Positions 1-10,840 of a stretch of DNA of 64,000 nucleotides are shown here, in pieces (the first letter of the stretch is position 1; each line of letters starts with the position of its first letter). This stretch comes from Apostichopus japonicus (lineage: Eukaryota; Echinodermata; Holothuroidea; Aspidochirotida; Stichopodidae), in NCBI RefSeq assembly GCF_037975245.1, contig NC_092581.1, positions 13,979,303-14,043,302 of the forward strand, read 5' to 3'. The translations under genes were made by a program, and so were the position numbers. The notes under the pieces are model-generated. The model did no database searches, had not been told where the DNA came from, and saw only the letters and a list, made by a program, of their open reading frames with translations.

Positions 1-463
1 AAAATTTAATAAAATATAATTAAACAAAAAACCTTGACAGTGAGATGAAAGGAAACAGGTGATGAAATCGGTAATCTTCTTCTTGGCTCTTTACTAAGCT
101 TCTCCTGAGTGTCAACGATCTTTTTACCATTTTAACAAATGTCCAGTTGTGTCGGTCCGTGACCCGTCGGGCAGTGTGCGTTTGCTGCAGATCTTGCCAG
201 TTTTATGGCCCATCGGCTTCAAACGGGAAAACTGAACATGTAGCATTCCCACGACTGGCATTCATGTGTTTCAGGCTTATGTTCATTACTTCTGATTCCT
301 ATAGGTTTTGATCACAAATAATTCTATTGCTCGAACTGTTTCTCTCTTCACCTGTGAGTCAAACTTGGAAAATCTCTCTTCCACTCTTGTGCTCTTAGCT
401 AATCAAGCAGTCGATGTCCCGAAAGAAAGAAAGAAAATGTGTTCTTTTTGTTCTCTCTTGTAG

Positions 464-635
464 AAAACCCCTCAGTGAACTTCCAAAAGATTCCGTCTTT
501 GAGGTAACACCACCGGTAGTGGCGAAGAAGATCCTCCCAGAGTACAATGCGTTCTTGAAACGAGGAACTTTAGGTGGAGTGACCTGTAGTAGAGAAAACT
601 ACCAGGGATACATAGAGTACTTACGAAAACATTAA
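464..635 (+). CDS. 3'-terminal coding exon of an unidentified upstream gene
   Basis: A long pyrimidine tract ending in TTGTAG at 463 gives a good splice acceptor. The frame that follows stays open for about 57 codons and ends at TAA (633-635). The encoded tail begins KPLSELPKDS, continues with EVTPPVVAKK and ends GYIEYLRKH; it looks like ordinary globular protein with balanced charge. The reading frame runs back through the acceptor only by chance. The rest of the gene lies left of the window, so neither the start nor the domain layout can be seen. I do not recognise the family. It ends about 23.4 kb before the start of the LRRK1-like gene on the same strand. Confidence 0.6.
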
Positions 636-2140
636 TAATATATGTGTGCTAGATGATGGTTTCTAGACGTGTGGCCTATCTGGCCAAATCAGGCCTGACG
701 AAAGATTTCAGTCTGGACCGCAAAAGAAATATTGACCCGCAATCTTGTCCCTTAAGGCCCTAGGCTTGAGCAACCAACCGGCCCACCCTACACATTGTAC
801 GTTTTGTGGAAAAATTTATTATGAACCCTTGCACTAGACAAGCTAGTGTGTTTCATTCCTTAGAAAAAGAACAGAGGTTAAAGGAAAGGGGAACCAGAGA
901 TTAAGTGACAGCACAGGTCTCCGATTGGTTAAAAGCACCATGTGGAAGATCTAGTCCAGTTTGAAAATTCTCAATGAAATGTGGCGATATTTGTTTTTAC
1001 TCTTTGACAAGTTTTTTTTACCGAAAATGCAGACAATGTTCTTTAGAGTCACAAATCGATGCCTTTGATCATTTTTTCTCCTCTGAGAAGAAGCGGCATT
1101 TCCCTCCCATGTAATGGTTACATAGGCAAATATATTGGTGACATTTTATAACAAACTTTTAAACCAAAAGGTATTGTGGGTAATCTAAGATTGCAGATCG
1201 CAGTTTAATTGATCCTGTCAGCCATTCTTCGAAACTGCTCTATACATATTGTGCCTGCTACTAAAATTCTTTTTTGAACCATGTCTGAGTTTTCAGGCGA
1301 TGTAATTATAGAGTAGTTCCTTTTTTTCCTAATGTTCTAAGAATTGACAGACTTGTAATTGTAGTGAGACAATTGTATGCCATTAACTTGTTTTGTTTTT
1401 GATTAAAAGATTTGGTGCTATAAGGAAACATTGTAACCATTTTGGTCTATCGTACTTCTAAGAGATTCTTTTGTAAATCAAAGTACTTATTTAAAATATA
1501 CACTAGTAAATATTGTCATTTGGAATATTAAATTATCAGCATATTCTGGGAGACTAAATATTGCAATACAATGCTTTTATAAAAGCAAATTTATAAATTT
1601 CTCATTAATCAAATAAATCTATATAGAATAATTATGAACAAAAGACACCCAAATAGAAAATGAAAAAATAGAGAGAAATGCTAGGAAGAACAAAAATGAT
1701 ATAAATATTCTGTTGCAGCAACGATTTGAGTAACCAACAAAATAACACAATGCAGAAAATGATTGATATTTTATTTGTAAGTTTACGACATGCGTACAGT
1801 AACTGTGCTGTATGGTAAAACTAGATCAGTCTGAAGGATTGAGAGTTGGTCAAATGGAGAATTAAGACCGCTGACCACTGATCAAGTCATCAAAGACAGG
1901 TAACCAAGGAGCAGAGTAAATAAAATAATATCTATAAATAAATATAATTGTGATATAAACAAGAACGTATTTCTTGCGGATGATCTTAGAGGAATGCTAA
2001 ATTGAGGACAGTAATATTGATTGGAATCAGACGTTGTAAACTGTATATATAATTTATGTGTTTCATTTGTACAGATACATAGCATCGGTATTACAAAGGT
2101 GACAGCTTGGAGGCACACAAAGTAGGGAGCGATATTAAAC
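636..2140. other. 3' UTR and intergenic, AT-rich
   Basis: This follows the stop codon of the terminal exon and probably begins with its 3' UTR. A canonical AATAAA occurs at about 1612-1617 but I cannot say whether it is used. No coding potential or clear repeat is visible apart from A/T-rich runs. Confidence 0.4.
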
Positions 2141-2146
2141 GGCTGG

Positions 2147-2992
2147 TATACACAGCACAGGATTTATCCTGTCCTGCTGGTATACACAGCACAGGATTTA
2201 TCCTGTCCTGCTGGTATACACAGCACAGGATTTATCCTGCCCTGCTGGTATACACAGCACAGGATTTATCCTGTCCTGCTGGTATACACAGCACAGGATT
2301 TATCCTGTCCTGCTGGTATACACAGCACAGGATTTATCCTGCCCTGCTGGTATACACAACACAGGATTTATCCTGCCCTGCTGGTATACACAGCACAGGA
2401 TTTATCCTGTCCTGCTGGTATACACAGCACAGGATTTATCCTGTCCTGCTGGTAAACACAGCACAGGATTTATCCTGTCCTGCTGGTATATACAGCACAG
2501 GATTTATCCTGCCCTGCTGGTATACACAGCACAGGATTTATCCTGCCCTGCTGGTATACACAGCACAGGATTTATCCTGCCCTGCTGGTATACACAGCAC
2601 AGGATTTATCCTGCCCTGCTGGTATACACAGCACAGGATTTATCCTGTCCTGCTGGTATACACAGCATAGGATTTATCCTGTCCTGCTGGTATACACAGC
2701 ACAGGATTTATCCTGCCCTGCTGGTATACACAGCACAGGATTTATCCTGCCCTGCTGGTATACACAGCACAGGATTTATCCTGCCCTGCTGGTATATACA
2801 GCACAGGATTTATCCTGCCCTGCTGGTATACACAGCACAGGATTTATCCTGCCCTGCTGGTATACACAGCACAGGATTTATCCTGCCCTGCTGGTATACA
2901 CAGCACAGGATTTATCCTGTCCTGCTGGTATACACAGCACAGGATTTATCCTGCCCTGCTGGTATACACAGCACAGGATTTATCCTGTCCTG
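2147..2992. repeat. 34-bp tandem satellite, about 25 copies, with internal palindrome
   Basis: A 34-bp unit (TATACACAGCACAGGATTTA followed by TCCTGYCCTGCTGG) is repeated about 25 times with very little divergence. The main variant is a C/T at one site, which switches between CTGTCCTG and CTGCCCTG. Each unit contains the near-perfect palindrome ACAGGAT-TT-ATCCTGT. Because 34 is not a multiple of three, the long open frame across it cycles through all three phases and is an artefact of the repeat, not a protein. Confidence 0.95.
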
Positions 2993-4144
2993 GTTGATTC
3001 TTTCAACTCCTAGTCTAACCAATTTTATGTTGGGTTGCAGCAAAGATTGGTTGAAGTAACCAACAAAATGACACAATGTACAAAATTTCAAATTGTTGTT
3101 CCAAAATTTTTGACATGCTAAAACCGCTGAACATTTTTTAGCATGACTCCCTGCACGCTCTAAAATTAACAAGCCCCAGACATTGGGTAAGTTTAAATTT
3201 ATCACAAACAATTTAGGATTAATATTTTATCCTTGATAACCAAATTTTCTTGCTTAACTGATTAACATTAATTTCTGCTGAGATTTATGTAAATTGACGG
3301 AGAGAGAGATCAAGCAGATTTAATTGTTTATTGTTTTATGCTTTTCCTTGTTTTGTCTTTTTTACTTTTTTGGTGCAATTACACTGTAAAGGAAGAATAT
3401 GACTTGTTCCTGAAATGTATATTATATTTAACAATAAATTACACTTCTATCAAAGGTACATTCTAAGATAACAAGCAGTGGGGTCCTCATGATATTGGAT
3501 ATAGGGAGCCAAGCTCTACATCCCCCACTCCAACCCCACCTCTGCTACCCACTGATCATGAACCTTTATGGAATTGCCTCTTTCTCATTTGCATTCCTTC
3601 ATCTTTTACCTCCTGTTACCTCGTTTTTCCTGTGTAGAAGGCAAATCCCTAAAATGGAGTTCCCTGTCTTGCCACGATTCTAGAAGTAATATTTGGAAGG
3701 GGCTGAAGACGCCCCTCCCCCTCCTCCTTTGAACTTTTCATAAGTCATTCGATATAAAAAAATTTTTTAAAAAAATGGAATTTGTGGACATGGTTTTGGG
3801 GGCTTTGCCACATATTTGGGAGCAGATGTCCCCGATATCTGAATTTTGAAAAGGCTCTTAATAATATCAGTTTCACAACTACTAAGGTAAAGTTCACAGC
3901 ATGGTAGTTTGTCTCGACTCTATCACCAGGAAACAATACTTTAATATCATTTCGTTTATTTGATAATAAGCCTTCTTATTATCGAAAGTTATTTTCTTGA
4001 AGTACAAATTAACTTCAGGCAAGTCTTTAACAACGGAAACGACCCGAAAATCCTTTCCGTCCAATACCTTTGTCTGCGGTCGATAAAAGAAGCTATTATC
4101 ACTTTGTTATGATTATTTCCTATACGTCCAAACCAACACTTCAG
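2993..4144. other. Intergenic, no feature recognised
   Basis: AT-rich single-copy-looking DNA. A C-rich stretch lies at 3710-3725. Short open frames here have no splice context or recognisable motifs. Confidence 0.4.
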
Positions 4145-4688
4145 TCGAAACATTTTAAGTCCATAGTTCTTTCCCGCTCGTAGTAAATTTGCCGAGGCAA
4201 CGTGAAGAAATAGATTGAAGTAACAGACACAGGCAAGGGCGTAGGAACCGGGGGGCTGGGGGGCGCCAGCCCCCCAGTGAAAAATGTGGAGGGGCGGAAG
4301 TATCATTCCGCCCCCCCGCTTCGCAAGTCAGAAAACCCCTTTTTCATTTCCAAATGAGAAAAAAATCTCATTTGGAGCACCAAATTGCATCTAAGGCCAG
4401 ATGAAAATGCAAAATTGTTTACAAAATGGAGTGGGTGTTGAAGTGTGGCTAAATTGCACCAAATTGCATCTGAGGCCACCTGGAAATGCAAAAAAAATCC
4501 AAAGGGGAGGGCGCCCCTCCCCCCTCCCCTTAGACCCCTCCCCCAGGCCGGCCATCAGTCTTCAGCCCCCCACTCAAAAGTACCTTCCTACGCCACTGAT
4601 CGAAACATTTTAAGTCCATAGTTCTTTCCCGCTCGTAGTAAATTTGCCGAGGCAACGTGAAGAAATAGATTGAAGTAACAGACACGGG
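4145..4688. mobile_element. GC-rich MITE (4234-4598) flanked by 89-bp direct repeats
   Basis: The insert 4234-4598 has inverted ends: CAAGGGCGTAGGAA on the left, and on the right a sequence whose complement reads CAGTGGCGTAGGAA. Its interior has polyG/polyC blocks like the other hAT-like elements in this window. On each side is the same 89-bp sequence, 4145-4233 and 4600-4688, nearly identical (one A/G difference near the end). This is much longer than a normal target-site duplication, so either the element lies at a tandem-duplication junction or the flanks arose by repair. No coding capacity. Confidence 0.75.
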
Positions 4689-4791
4689 TAATTGGAACAA
4701 ATTCCTTGTGAATATGAGCTTGTTGTTTTCAATCAGCATGTGCCGGTGCAACGCTTTAGACTCAGTCACCTTCCAACAAGAATTAATTGTG

Positions 4792-4848
4792 TAAAAGTAA
4801 GAGGGCCTGACGTTCGATCCTAGCAGGATCTTCTTCAGAGGCTGAATA
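4792..4848 (-). mobile_element. 57-bp mini-insertion with hammerhead-like core and 12-bp target duplication
   Basis: The sequence GAATTAATTGTG occurs perfectly at 4780-4791 and at 4849-4860, directly flanking a 57-bp insert. On the minus strand the insert contains CTGAAGAAGATCCTGCTAGG followed by ATCGAACGTC, a shortened version of the core shared by the larger elements at 9.7, 23.1, 42.1 and 52.7 kb. The flanking duplication indicates an inserted unit, not a decayed fragment. One A of the usual GAAAC is missing here. Confidence 0.7.
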
Positions 4849-5744
4849 GAATTAATTGTGACCCTAATAGGCTTACACCACAGTGAATCTGTACGTACAG
4901 CATGCGTAACGTTTATCCCTTCCCCGTACAATCAAATCCTTGTGTTCTCGAACTTGCAAAGATAAAAGATTCTTATTTTGTTGCTCATATACAATTATAT
5001 AGATCTTGTCCATTGTAAACAAATCAAGGAAAATGTTATCACATAGCATTTATATATATAGTTGGCCTGTGTGAACCCAGTCTCCGGTGGCAAGCGTGCC
5101 TTAGCGTGTGATATGTGACTGTTTTGTCAACATACCTGATTAGTTTATACAGTCCCAGCCACTTGGTTGACTGAACTGATCTGTTTACGGTGGCATATTC
5201 CTATTATAAGAGTCTATCTCAATCCGCCCGAGTTTTCTCCAATCTCAGAAACAGTGCCACAATGCAGCAGGAGAACATATTTTTGGGGTATGTCATCAAT
5301 CAGGTAGGCTGTTTTTATTGTGGCTTCCATGCTGAAGAGCATGAGAGTACAAAAAGATTGGTAAATTAGGCAGTTTTAGAGCTCCCTTTAGGTCTCTCAG
5401 GAGCAGTGTACGAAAAATGTTTACTACTGAGTAAAGAGGTTTGTTTACAAGTGACGAAAACTTCGGGCTCTCATAGCAAAAAATCTGCACTGTCATGATA
5501 TGGAAAATTGATAGTGTCATGAATGGCCAACTTGTCAGCTATCCAGTGATGGGTAGCATTTAGCTAGTGAGAACGGTAAGGTAATAAGGGCGGTAAAGAA
5601 GAACTTTACATGCATAGACTTCGGATGAGTGAGCTGATGAATTCATTTTGGCATCTGCTTTGAGTACAACGTTTCTGTTTGCTGCCGTGTTGAACGAAGC
5701 TAACCGAATTTGCGATCCGCGTTCTACCCATTACCACTTTGCAT

Positions 5745-6847
5745 CAGTGGCGGCGGAACCGGGGGGAAGGGGCTTGGGGGGGGTTCAGCCCCCAATGAAA
5801 AAGTTGAGGGGGCAAATGCATGATAAGCCCCCCCAATATTTACCAAGGCTCCGAAACATGCATCTGCCCATTTTTCAGTGCATACTTTTCGATCTGTCCG
5901 ATGCACACGTATACTATATAGGTGTAATAATTTTAGTAATTGCTGGGGGTCCCTCGGCCCGTCCCCTAGCTATAGACCACATTGTCACCCCAACCGCGTC
6001 TTCACGCCCCGTGAAAAGTGGAAGCAGTGAGTGTGAGTACCGGTAAGCGTAACACAACTTCGTCTTAGGCCAATGACTTGCCTCATTTCAGCCAGTTCTC
6101 CAACATCCCCTTACTTAGTGGCGGAGCGTCCATATATACAGTCAGGGGGCGGATCCACCCCCCCCCCCTCCTGACGGACTCAAATGGACTGCTGGCGCCC
6201 TTTTCAGCTTTTCACTACTTTTAACTTATTCGCGATTATTGACTATTTTATTGCGCTCTCATATACCTATTGACATTTGTCATATTCTGTTGGTGTATAA
6301 TTTTCCGACAAAATGGCGACGACACCTATTTATTCTCCGTTTATCTGCAAATTAGCAAGGCCCGGAAAGGGTCATTTCCTGCAATCTAGGGAGTAACTTT
6401 ACTCAAAAGTTTTCTGTACGCTCCGCGCCAACCTGTGGTGGCGCTCCGCTTAGATAGTGTCGAAAGCGCCCCTACAGACCATTCTTGCCCCCCCCCCCGA
6501 CCAATACCCCTAGCTCCGCCACTGCCCTTAGTACACTCAAAAACGTCTTTGCGAGTACACTACGAGTAATAGCTACTCTCTTAAAACACCATCGAATATA
6601 CAAATTACAATGTTTTTACAGCCTTTACGTGCAATCTGAGAAATTGCAGGCTTGAGACCCATATTTTAGGGCTAGGTATTCGCAGCATAAAACACTCGGG
6701 AAGTGCCGTTTCCGGCCATCTGGGGCTTTGAAAAAACCCAAAATTTTCTTGTACGCTCCGCGCCAACCGATGGTGGAGCTCCGCTTAGATAGTCTCCACA
6801 CATTAGCCCCCCCCCCCCCCAATAATTTTTCCGTTCCGCCGCGCCTG
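5745..6847 (+). mobile_element. 1.1-kb hAT-like non-autonomous transposon, copy 1 (carries a nested element)
   Basis: The ends are inverted repeats: CAGTGGCGGCGGAAC on the left, and GTTCCGCCGCGCCTG on the right. They are flanked by a perfect 8-bp target duplication, CTTTGCAT, at 5737-5744 and 6848-6855. Eight-bp duplications and CA...TG ends are typical of the hAT superfamily. There is no transposase frame, so it must be mobilised in trans. A second copy in the opposite orientation lies at 29286-30358. Both copies carry the same internal insertion, so that insertion happened before they spread. Confidence 0.88.
6116..6524 (+). mobile_element. Nested hAT-like MITE inside the 1.1-kb element (copy 1)
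   Basis: The ends TAGTGGCGGAGC and GCTCCGCCACTG are inverted repeats. They are flanked by CCCTTACT (6108-6115) and CCCTTAGT (6525-6532), an 8-bp duplication with one mismatch. The right-hand part (CTCCGCGCCAACC... CTCCGCTTAGATAG) closely resembles the right end of its host element, so host and guest belong to related subfamilies. The same insertion is found at 29605-29983. Confidence 0.8.
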
Positions 6848-6893
6848 CTTTGCATTACGCGCTCCCCTCACAATTTCGCAAGGTCGGTTAAGG

Positions 6894-6930
6894 GTGTGAC
6901 TCCATAGTTTTGCCTTTCGGGAAACTAAAA
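6894..6930 (-). repeat. Short dispersed motif shared with 18721-18763
   Basis: On the minus strand this reads AGTTTCCCGAAAGGCAAAAC then TATGGAGTCACAC. A near-identical stretch is found on the plus strand at 18721-18763. It is probably a fragment of an unclassified dispersed repeat. Confidence 0.5.
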
Positions 6931-7177
6931 AGACTTACAGCTCTATATACCCTCTGTTCTCGTTATCAATTGTCGGCATCTTGGAATCATATGCGTCCTG
7001 GTTGAAGTAACGGAAGTTACTGTAACATACTCGATGTATTTATGTAAACCATTATCACTGTAACTAACACCAGCCTTTTGAGTTACCCTCACTACATCCT
7101 GTTTATTGTAATAGTAGAACTTCCTGAGTGTAACTAATAATAATTGCCTCTGACCCATTCCTCCACATCTCGCACCA

Positions 7178-7196
7178 CCTCTCTCTCTCTCTCTCT
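7178..7196. repeat. (CT)n microsatellite
   Basis: A run of CT dinucleotides. No other significance seen. Confidence 0.8.
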
Positions 7197-7289
7197 AATT
7201 GGTATGTTTTTATTTAGACAACTGTTATGTATTGTTATAAACGTAGTTTAGTTTAGTATAGAAAAAAAGAATCAGGAGGGACATTCATG

Positions 7290-8140
7290 TCCCCATCAAG
7301 GACCCTATATGAGAGGGAAAAAACTGAAGACACAAAAACTCAGACCCGATTACAATGCTTAATTAAAGTGCTTGTCCAAAGCATTCTTAAACCCATTGAC
7401 ACTACTTGCAAGTATACAACTTTCTCAGGCAAATCGTTCCACTCATTCACAACCCTGGTAGAAAAAAAAAGTTATGCCGAATATTAATCCTACTTTGTGA
7501 CTTTTGGAGTTTAAGACAATGCCCTCTGGTACAACTACTAACAAACACGAAAAAGTCAGTGAAGGATAAATTGTCAAAACCATACACAATCTTGAAAACC
7601 TGAATCAAGTCACCACGTACGTATATATAACCTCCTAAGCTCCAGTGTGGTGAGATTCAACAGTTGTAACCGCCTATAATAAGGAACACTCTTTAAGGAA
7701 CTAAACACTAATCATCCTAGTAGCCCTTCTTTGGACCTTTTCGAGTACTTCCTTATCCTTAGCAAAGTATGGGTTCCAAGCCTGCATAGCATACTCCAGA
7801 TGAGGCCTAACCAACTGCTTATAAAGCCTAACTACTATGCCCTCTTTCAGAAAACTGAAGTTCCTCTTGATCATATACCTAAAACCCTATTACCTCTTTT
7901 AGCAGCTTCAAGACCATGTGAGAAGGTTGCAGAGATGAGTCAATGTAGATATCTAGGTCTCTTTCAACAAAGACCTCCTGTAACTCCACACCATTAAGAT
8001 TGTAGGTATACTTTTGGTTACTACTACCAAATTGCATCACCTTGCATTTATCAATATTAAAAAGCATTTGTCACTCCCTGAGACCAAGAAGAAACCTTAT
8101 CCAAATCCGTTTGAAATTTCTCAGAATCGCTTTGGAAGTA
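7290..8140 (-). pseudogene. Decayed non-LTR retrotransposon reverse-transcriptase fragment
   Basis: Read on the minus strand, pieces of the C-terminal part of a LINE reverse transcriptase appear in order but in shifting frames. First comes a DLDKVSSWS-like piece, then FNIDKCKVMQFG, YTYNLNGVELQEV and a RDLDIYIDSSLQPS piece around 7880-8067. Further on come an EYAMQAWNPYF-like and an EKVQRRAT-like segment near 7720-7800. This order matches the thumb/connection region of CR1/L2-type LINE reverse transcriptases. Frameshifts and stops make it inactive. It is 5'-truncated, as usual for LINEs. The clade assignment is from memory of the motif order. Confidence 0.75.
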
Positions 8141-8628
8141 GGCCTAGTAGCACTGGGAGATTACTCTGAATACAGATGTCTAAGCACCAACAACTACTCT
8201 ACTAATAATCTTCGTACCAAGTTAATTACAATTCTAGTCGTAATTTTTATTGTGTCAAAGAATAATTCGATCAAAAGCTCATTTTCATCACTATATTTGT
8301 GTTTTAAAAATGACAAATAATGCCAAGTCCGTTTGTGGCTTCGGAAGAAGGAGTGTATCCCCTGCTGACTAGCTCCCCACACAGCACATCCCCTCCCACC
8401 CAGGCGTCGAAGTTTCCATATGTGCCGTCGTTGTGTGGGACCAATACAATTCGTTAAAAGTTTAAGCAATGTATGAAAAAGAAAACTGTCTTTACCAGTT
8501 GCTGTTTCAGAATTCTTCCAGCCACTTTCATAAATTGATGAATTGCAAGTGTTTAAAGTGGGTCATTTAAACTTAAAGTGGTTGAGATACACAACCTTGA
8601 CTGACAGTTTTATTTTTTTGTCTCCAAC

Positions 8629-8651
8629 TGAGGTCTCAGTCTTCAGAAGAC
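8629..8651. repeat. Perfect short palindrome
   Basis: TCTCAGTCTTC-A-GAAGACTGAGA forms an 11-bp perfect stem around one base. It has no gene context, so no terminator or regulatory role can be argued. Confidence 0.5.
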
Positions 8652-8847
8652 TGAGAACCCAATTGGAGAACATTTTAACCTTCCCAACCATACCATTAAC
8701 GACATATGTCCCTACAGGGGATTGAATCCTTAGGTAGCCGACCTGACCTAGTACGAATCAGCAGAGAGAGGATGTGGATGCAACGCCTGCGCACATTCAA
8801 CCTCATGGGCTCAACATTCAGGAAGGACATGACTAACTTTTCTTCTG

Positions 8848-8968
8848 TTCCCCCTCCTTTTCCCCTTATTCCCCCCCCCCTACCTTCACTCCTCTTCTCA
8901 CAGCTCTCTTCCGCCCCTTTTTTTCTCCACACCTTTCTGTCTTTGTCCTTCTCCAGTTTATTCCCTAA
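8848..8968 (+). repeat. Fragment of the hammerhead-like element family (C/T-rich body)
   Basis: The stretch CACACCTTTCTGTCTTTGTC and its surroundings match the complement of the distal part of the element at 23062-23339. It lacks the core motif. Confidence 0.5.
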
Positions 8969-9119
8969 TAGTTCAGGTGTCAAAAATGTTTATCTTATAT
9001 GAAAGAGGACAATAAAAGAAACCCAACAGTGAAGAAGCTATTCAAATATCTTTTTCGTTTAGGAGATATTCAAGTTTAAAGTTCTATCTGATTGTGTAGA
9101 AACTGCTGAAATCAGACTG

Positions 9120-9366
9120 GCTGTGACGTCATATCCTCACATTCCTGAAAAGTCTTTGTTATTTTATTAAAATATTTTGTAAGATTTTATGACCTACAAC
9201 CAAAAGATACGTCAGGAGATCTCATATGTGTCAAGGGAAGTATTTGAGATTTAACATCTGAAGAATGTTTGATTATATTTCTTTAGATTTGTGAAAAAAA
9301 ATGTAATTATTTTTTAATGAAATATATTGACACATGTTAAGGAAGTGAGGATGTGACATCACACCC
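9120..9366. repeat. Possible small inverted-repeat element
   Basis: TGTGACGTCATATCCTCACA near 9121-9140 and the complementary-like GAGGATGTGACATCACA near 9347-9363 form an imperfect inverted repeat around an AT-rich core. No clear target duplication was found. Confidence 0.35.
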
Positions 9367-9439
9367 TCACAGTTAGTCTTTCTACACCAGACATTTGCAA
9401 AGAAATTGTGAAATCTTCAAAGTGTGATATCTCCTTAAC

Positions 9440-9752
9440 AGAGAATGCTAGTTTCTTCACTATTCTGTTTGTCTTTTTAAGCTCTTTCATACAAGATAGA
9501 CATGTCAGACACCTGAACCAATCCTTTTGTCCCTCCCGTGCTTATCTCCTACCTCTCATCTTCCCCTGTTGCTTTCTTCTCTCCATCCCTTGTCTACTAA
9601 TCCCCTATCTCATTGTGTTCACCGTGCTCATTAACCTTTCTGTATTCTGTGCGTGTTTTTGTCCCTTCTGTTATATTACTGTTACTTGTCATTCAGCCTT
9701 TGAAGAAGTTTCTGCTAGGATCGAAACGTCAGGCCAACTTACTTGTACCATG
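9440..9752 (+). mobile_element. Hammerhead-like small element, copy at 9.7 kb
   Basis: The stretch from about 9520 to 9750 matches the complement of the 23.1-kb element (CATTGTGTTCACCGTGCTCA, TTCTGTGCGTGTTTTTGTCC, then the core at 9697-9735). Here the element is on the plus strand. One arm of the core hairpin has changed (GTTTC instead of GATCC), so the hairpin is broken and the copy is probably old. The apparent protein frame across it is not a gene. Confidence 0.65.
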
Positions 9753-9769
9753 GGCTTGTACCATCCCAG

Positions 9770-10600
9770 GTTTATAGCTCCATGCTTGTACTCATTCAGA
9801 ATTCTTATAATATGGGGATTTCCCAACTGACGTAATGTGTTGGTCATTTCAGTTCAGACTGCACTGGCTGTTTGTCACATCAATCATGACACTAGATCAA
9901 TGGAGGCCGTAAACCACAAACAGCATATAGTTTGAACAGATTAAAATACAATACGAAGTAGTGGATCTCACGGTTGATAATATTGACGGCATTTTTTTCT
10001 CCATAAACAGGCAAGAAATTTGTACCTCCATTTTATATTGCATTTGTACATCTCCCTGTAAATGCCCAAACTACACACAGCTAGTTGGCTTGCGAGTTAG
10101 GATAGACAACAGTAGCCTGTTAGTGTTAGGCCCAGCGTTAGGTTTAGGTTACAATTACATTAGGCCTAATATTATAAGATCGGGGGGAAATGTATTTAGG
10201 CGATGCAGTAAGAAATTGTGATGTGGTAGTAGACATTATGTTAGACAACTACTATAAAACGGTAGCCATGTGCTCTCATGGGAGCCTCTGCTTGCAGGAA
10301 TTCACCAATAAATAATGCTAGTAGTAGGCTAGGTCTAGTACTATAATTAAGTGGACAAATTTCAGTCTATAACACTAAGTTTCTAACTAAGCCCAAAGAT
10401 AGGCTACTGTGTATGCCTTGGTTCTAAGTGTTCTGCTAGTTAGGCCGATAAATATTTCATTACAGTAAATAGGTGCATGACTTCTCAACTAAGCATACTC
10501 CTGTTCTGCCTACACTATAGCCTGGATTGGCCTAGGTCAAGTCGACTTGCTCAGAATGTTGTTGTGATATTGGAAATGTATGTGTTACTGCAAGGCTAAT
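9770..10600. other. Intergenic, no feature recognised
   Basis: AT-rich sequence with several TAGGC-type short motifs around 10080-10560. No splice-supported exon or named repeat could be recognised. Confidence 0.35.
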
Positions 10601-10605
10601 AGAGA

Positions 10606-10840
10606 TGATAGTTGTATGTATGTATTTGTATGTATTTTAGATCCTCCTGCAAGCAGGAACTCGCGAAGAAGCCTCAAGCTGACAGAAGTCAGTCTCTTAC
10701 ATTCATATTTAATGTCCATGATCATGAATTGTCAACAACTCTGTAACTGGATGATATACATTAATCTTGGAGTGACTCGAACCGAGGACCTCATGATTGG
10801 AAGTGTAACGCCCCTGTACCCGGCCGAGTGGTAGCGTGGG
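10606..10840 (-). mobile_element. tRNA-derived SINE, copy 1
   Basis: The plus strand begins with a GTAT-rich tail, then CTCCTGCAAGCAGGAACTCG, then the common body (AGTCAGTCTCTTACATTCAT, AATTGTCAACAACTCTGTAA). It ends with GACTCGAACC, which on the minus strand is a B-box (GGTTCGAGTC). It is the same family as the copies at 19925-20282 and 53515-53720. The minus strand runs from tRNA-like head to microsatellite tail, the normal SINE layout. Confidence 0.8.

Noticed and set aside
2107-2670. 187-residue open frame with repeated Tyr/Thr/Gln and Cys-Trp-Tyr motifs
   Set aside because: It is the 34-bp satellite read through; the peptide repeats every 34 residues because the period is not a multiple of three.
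9408-9830. 140-residue hydrophobic open frame that could look like a membrane protein
   Set aside because: It runs through the C/T-rich body and core of the hammerhead-like element; the hydrophobicity comes from the T-rich strand.
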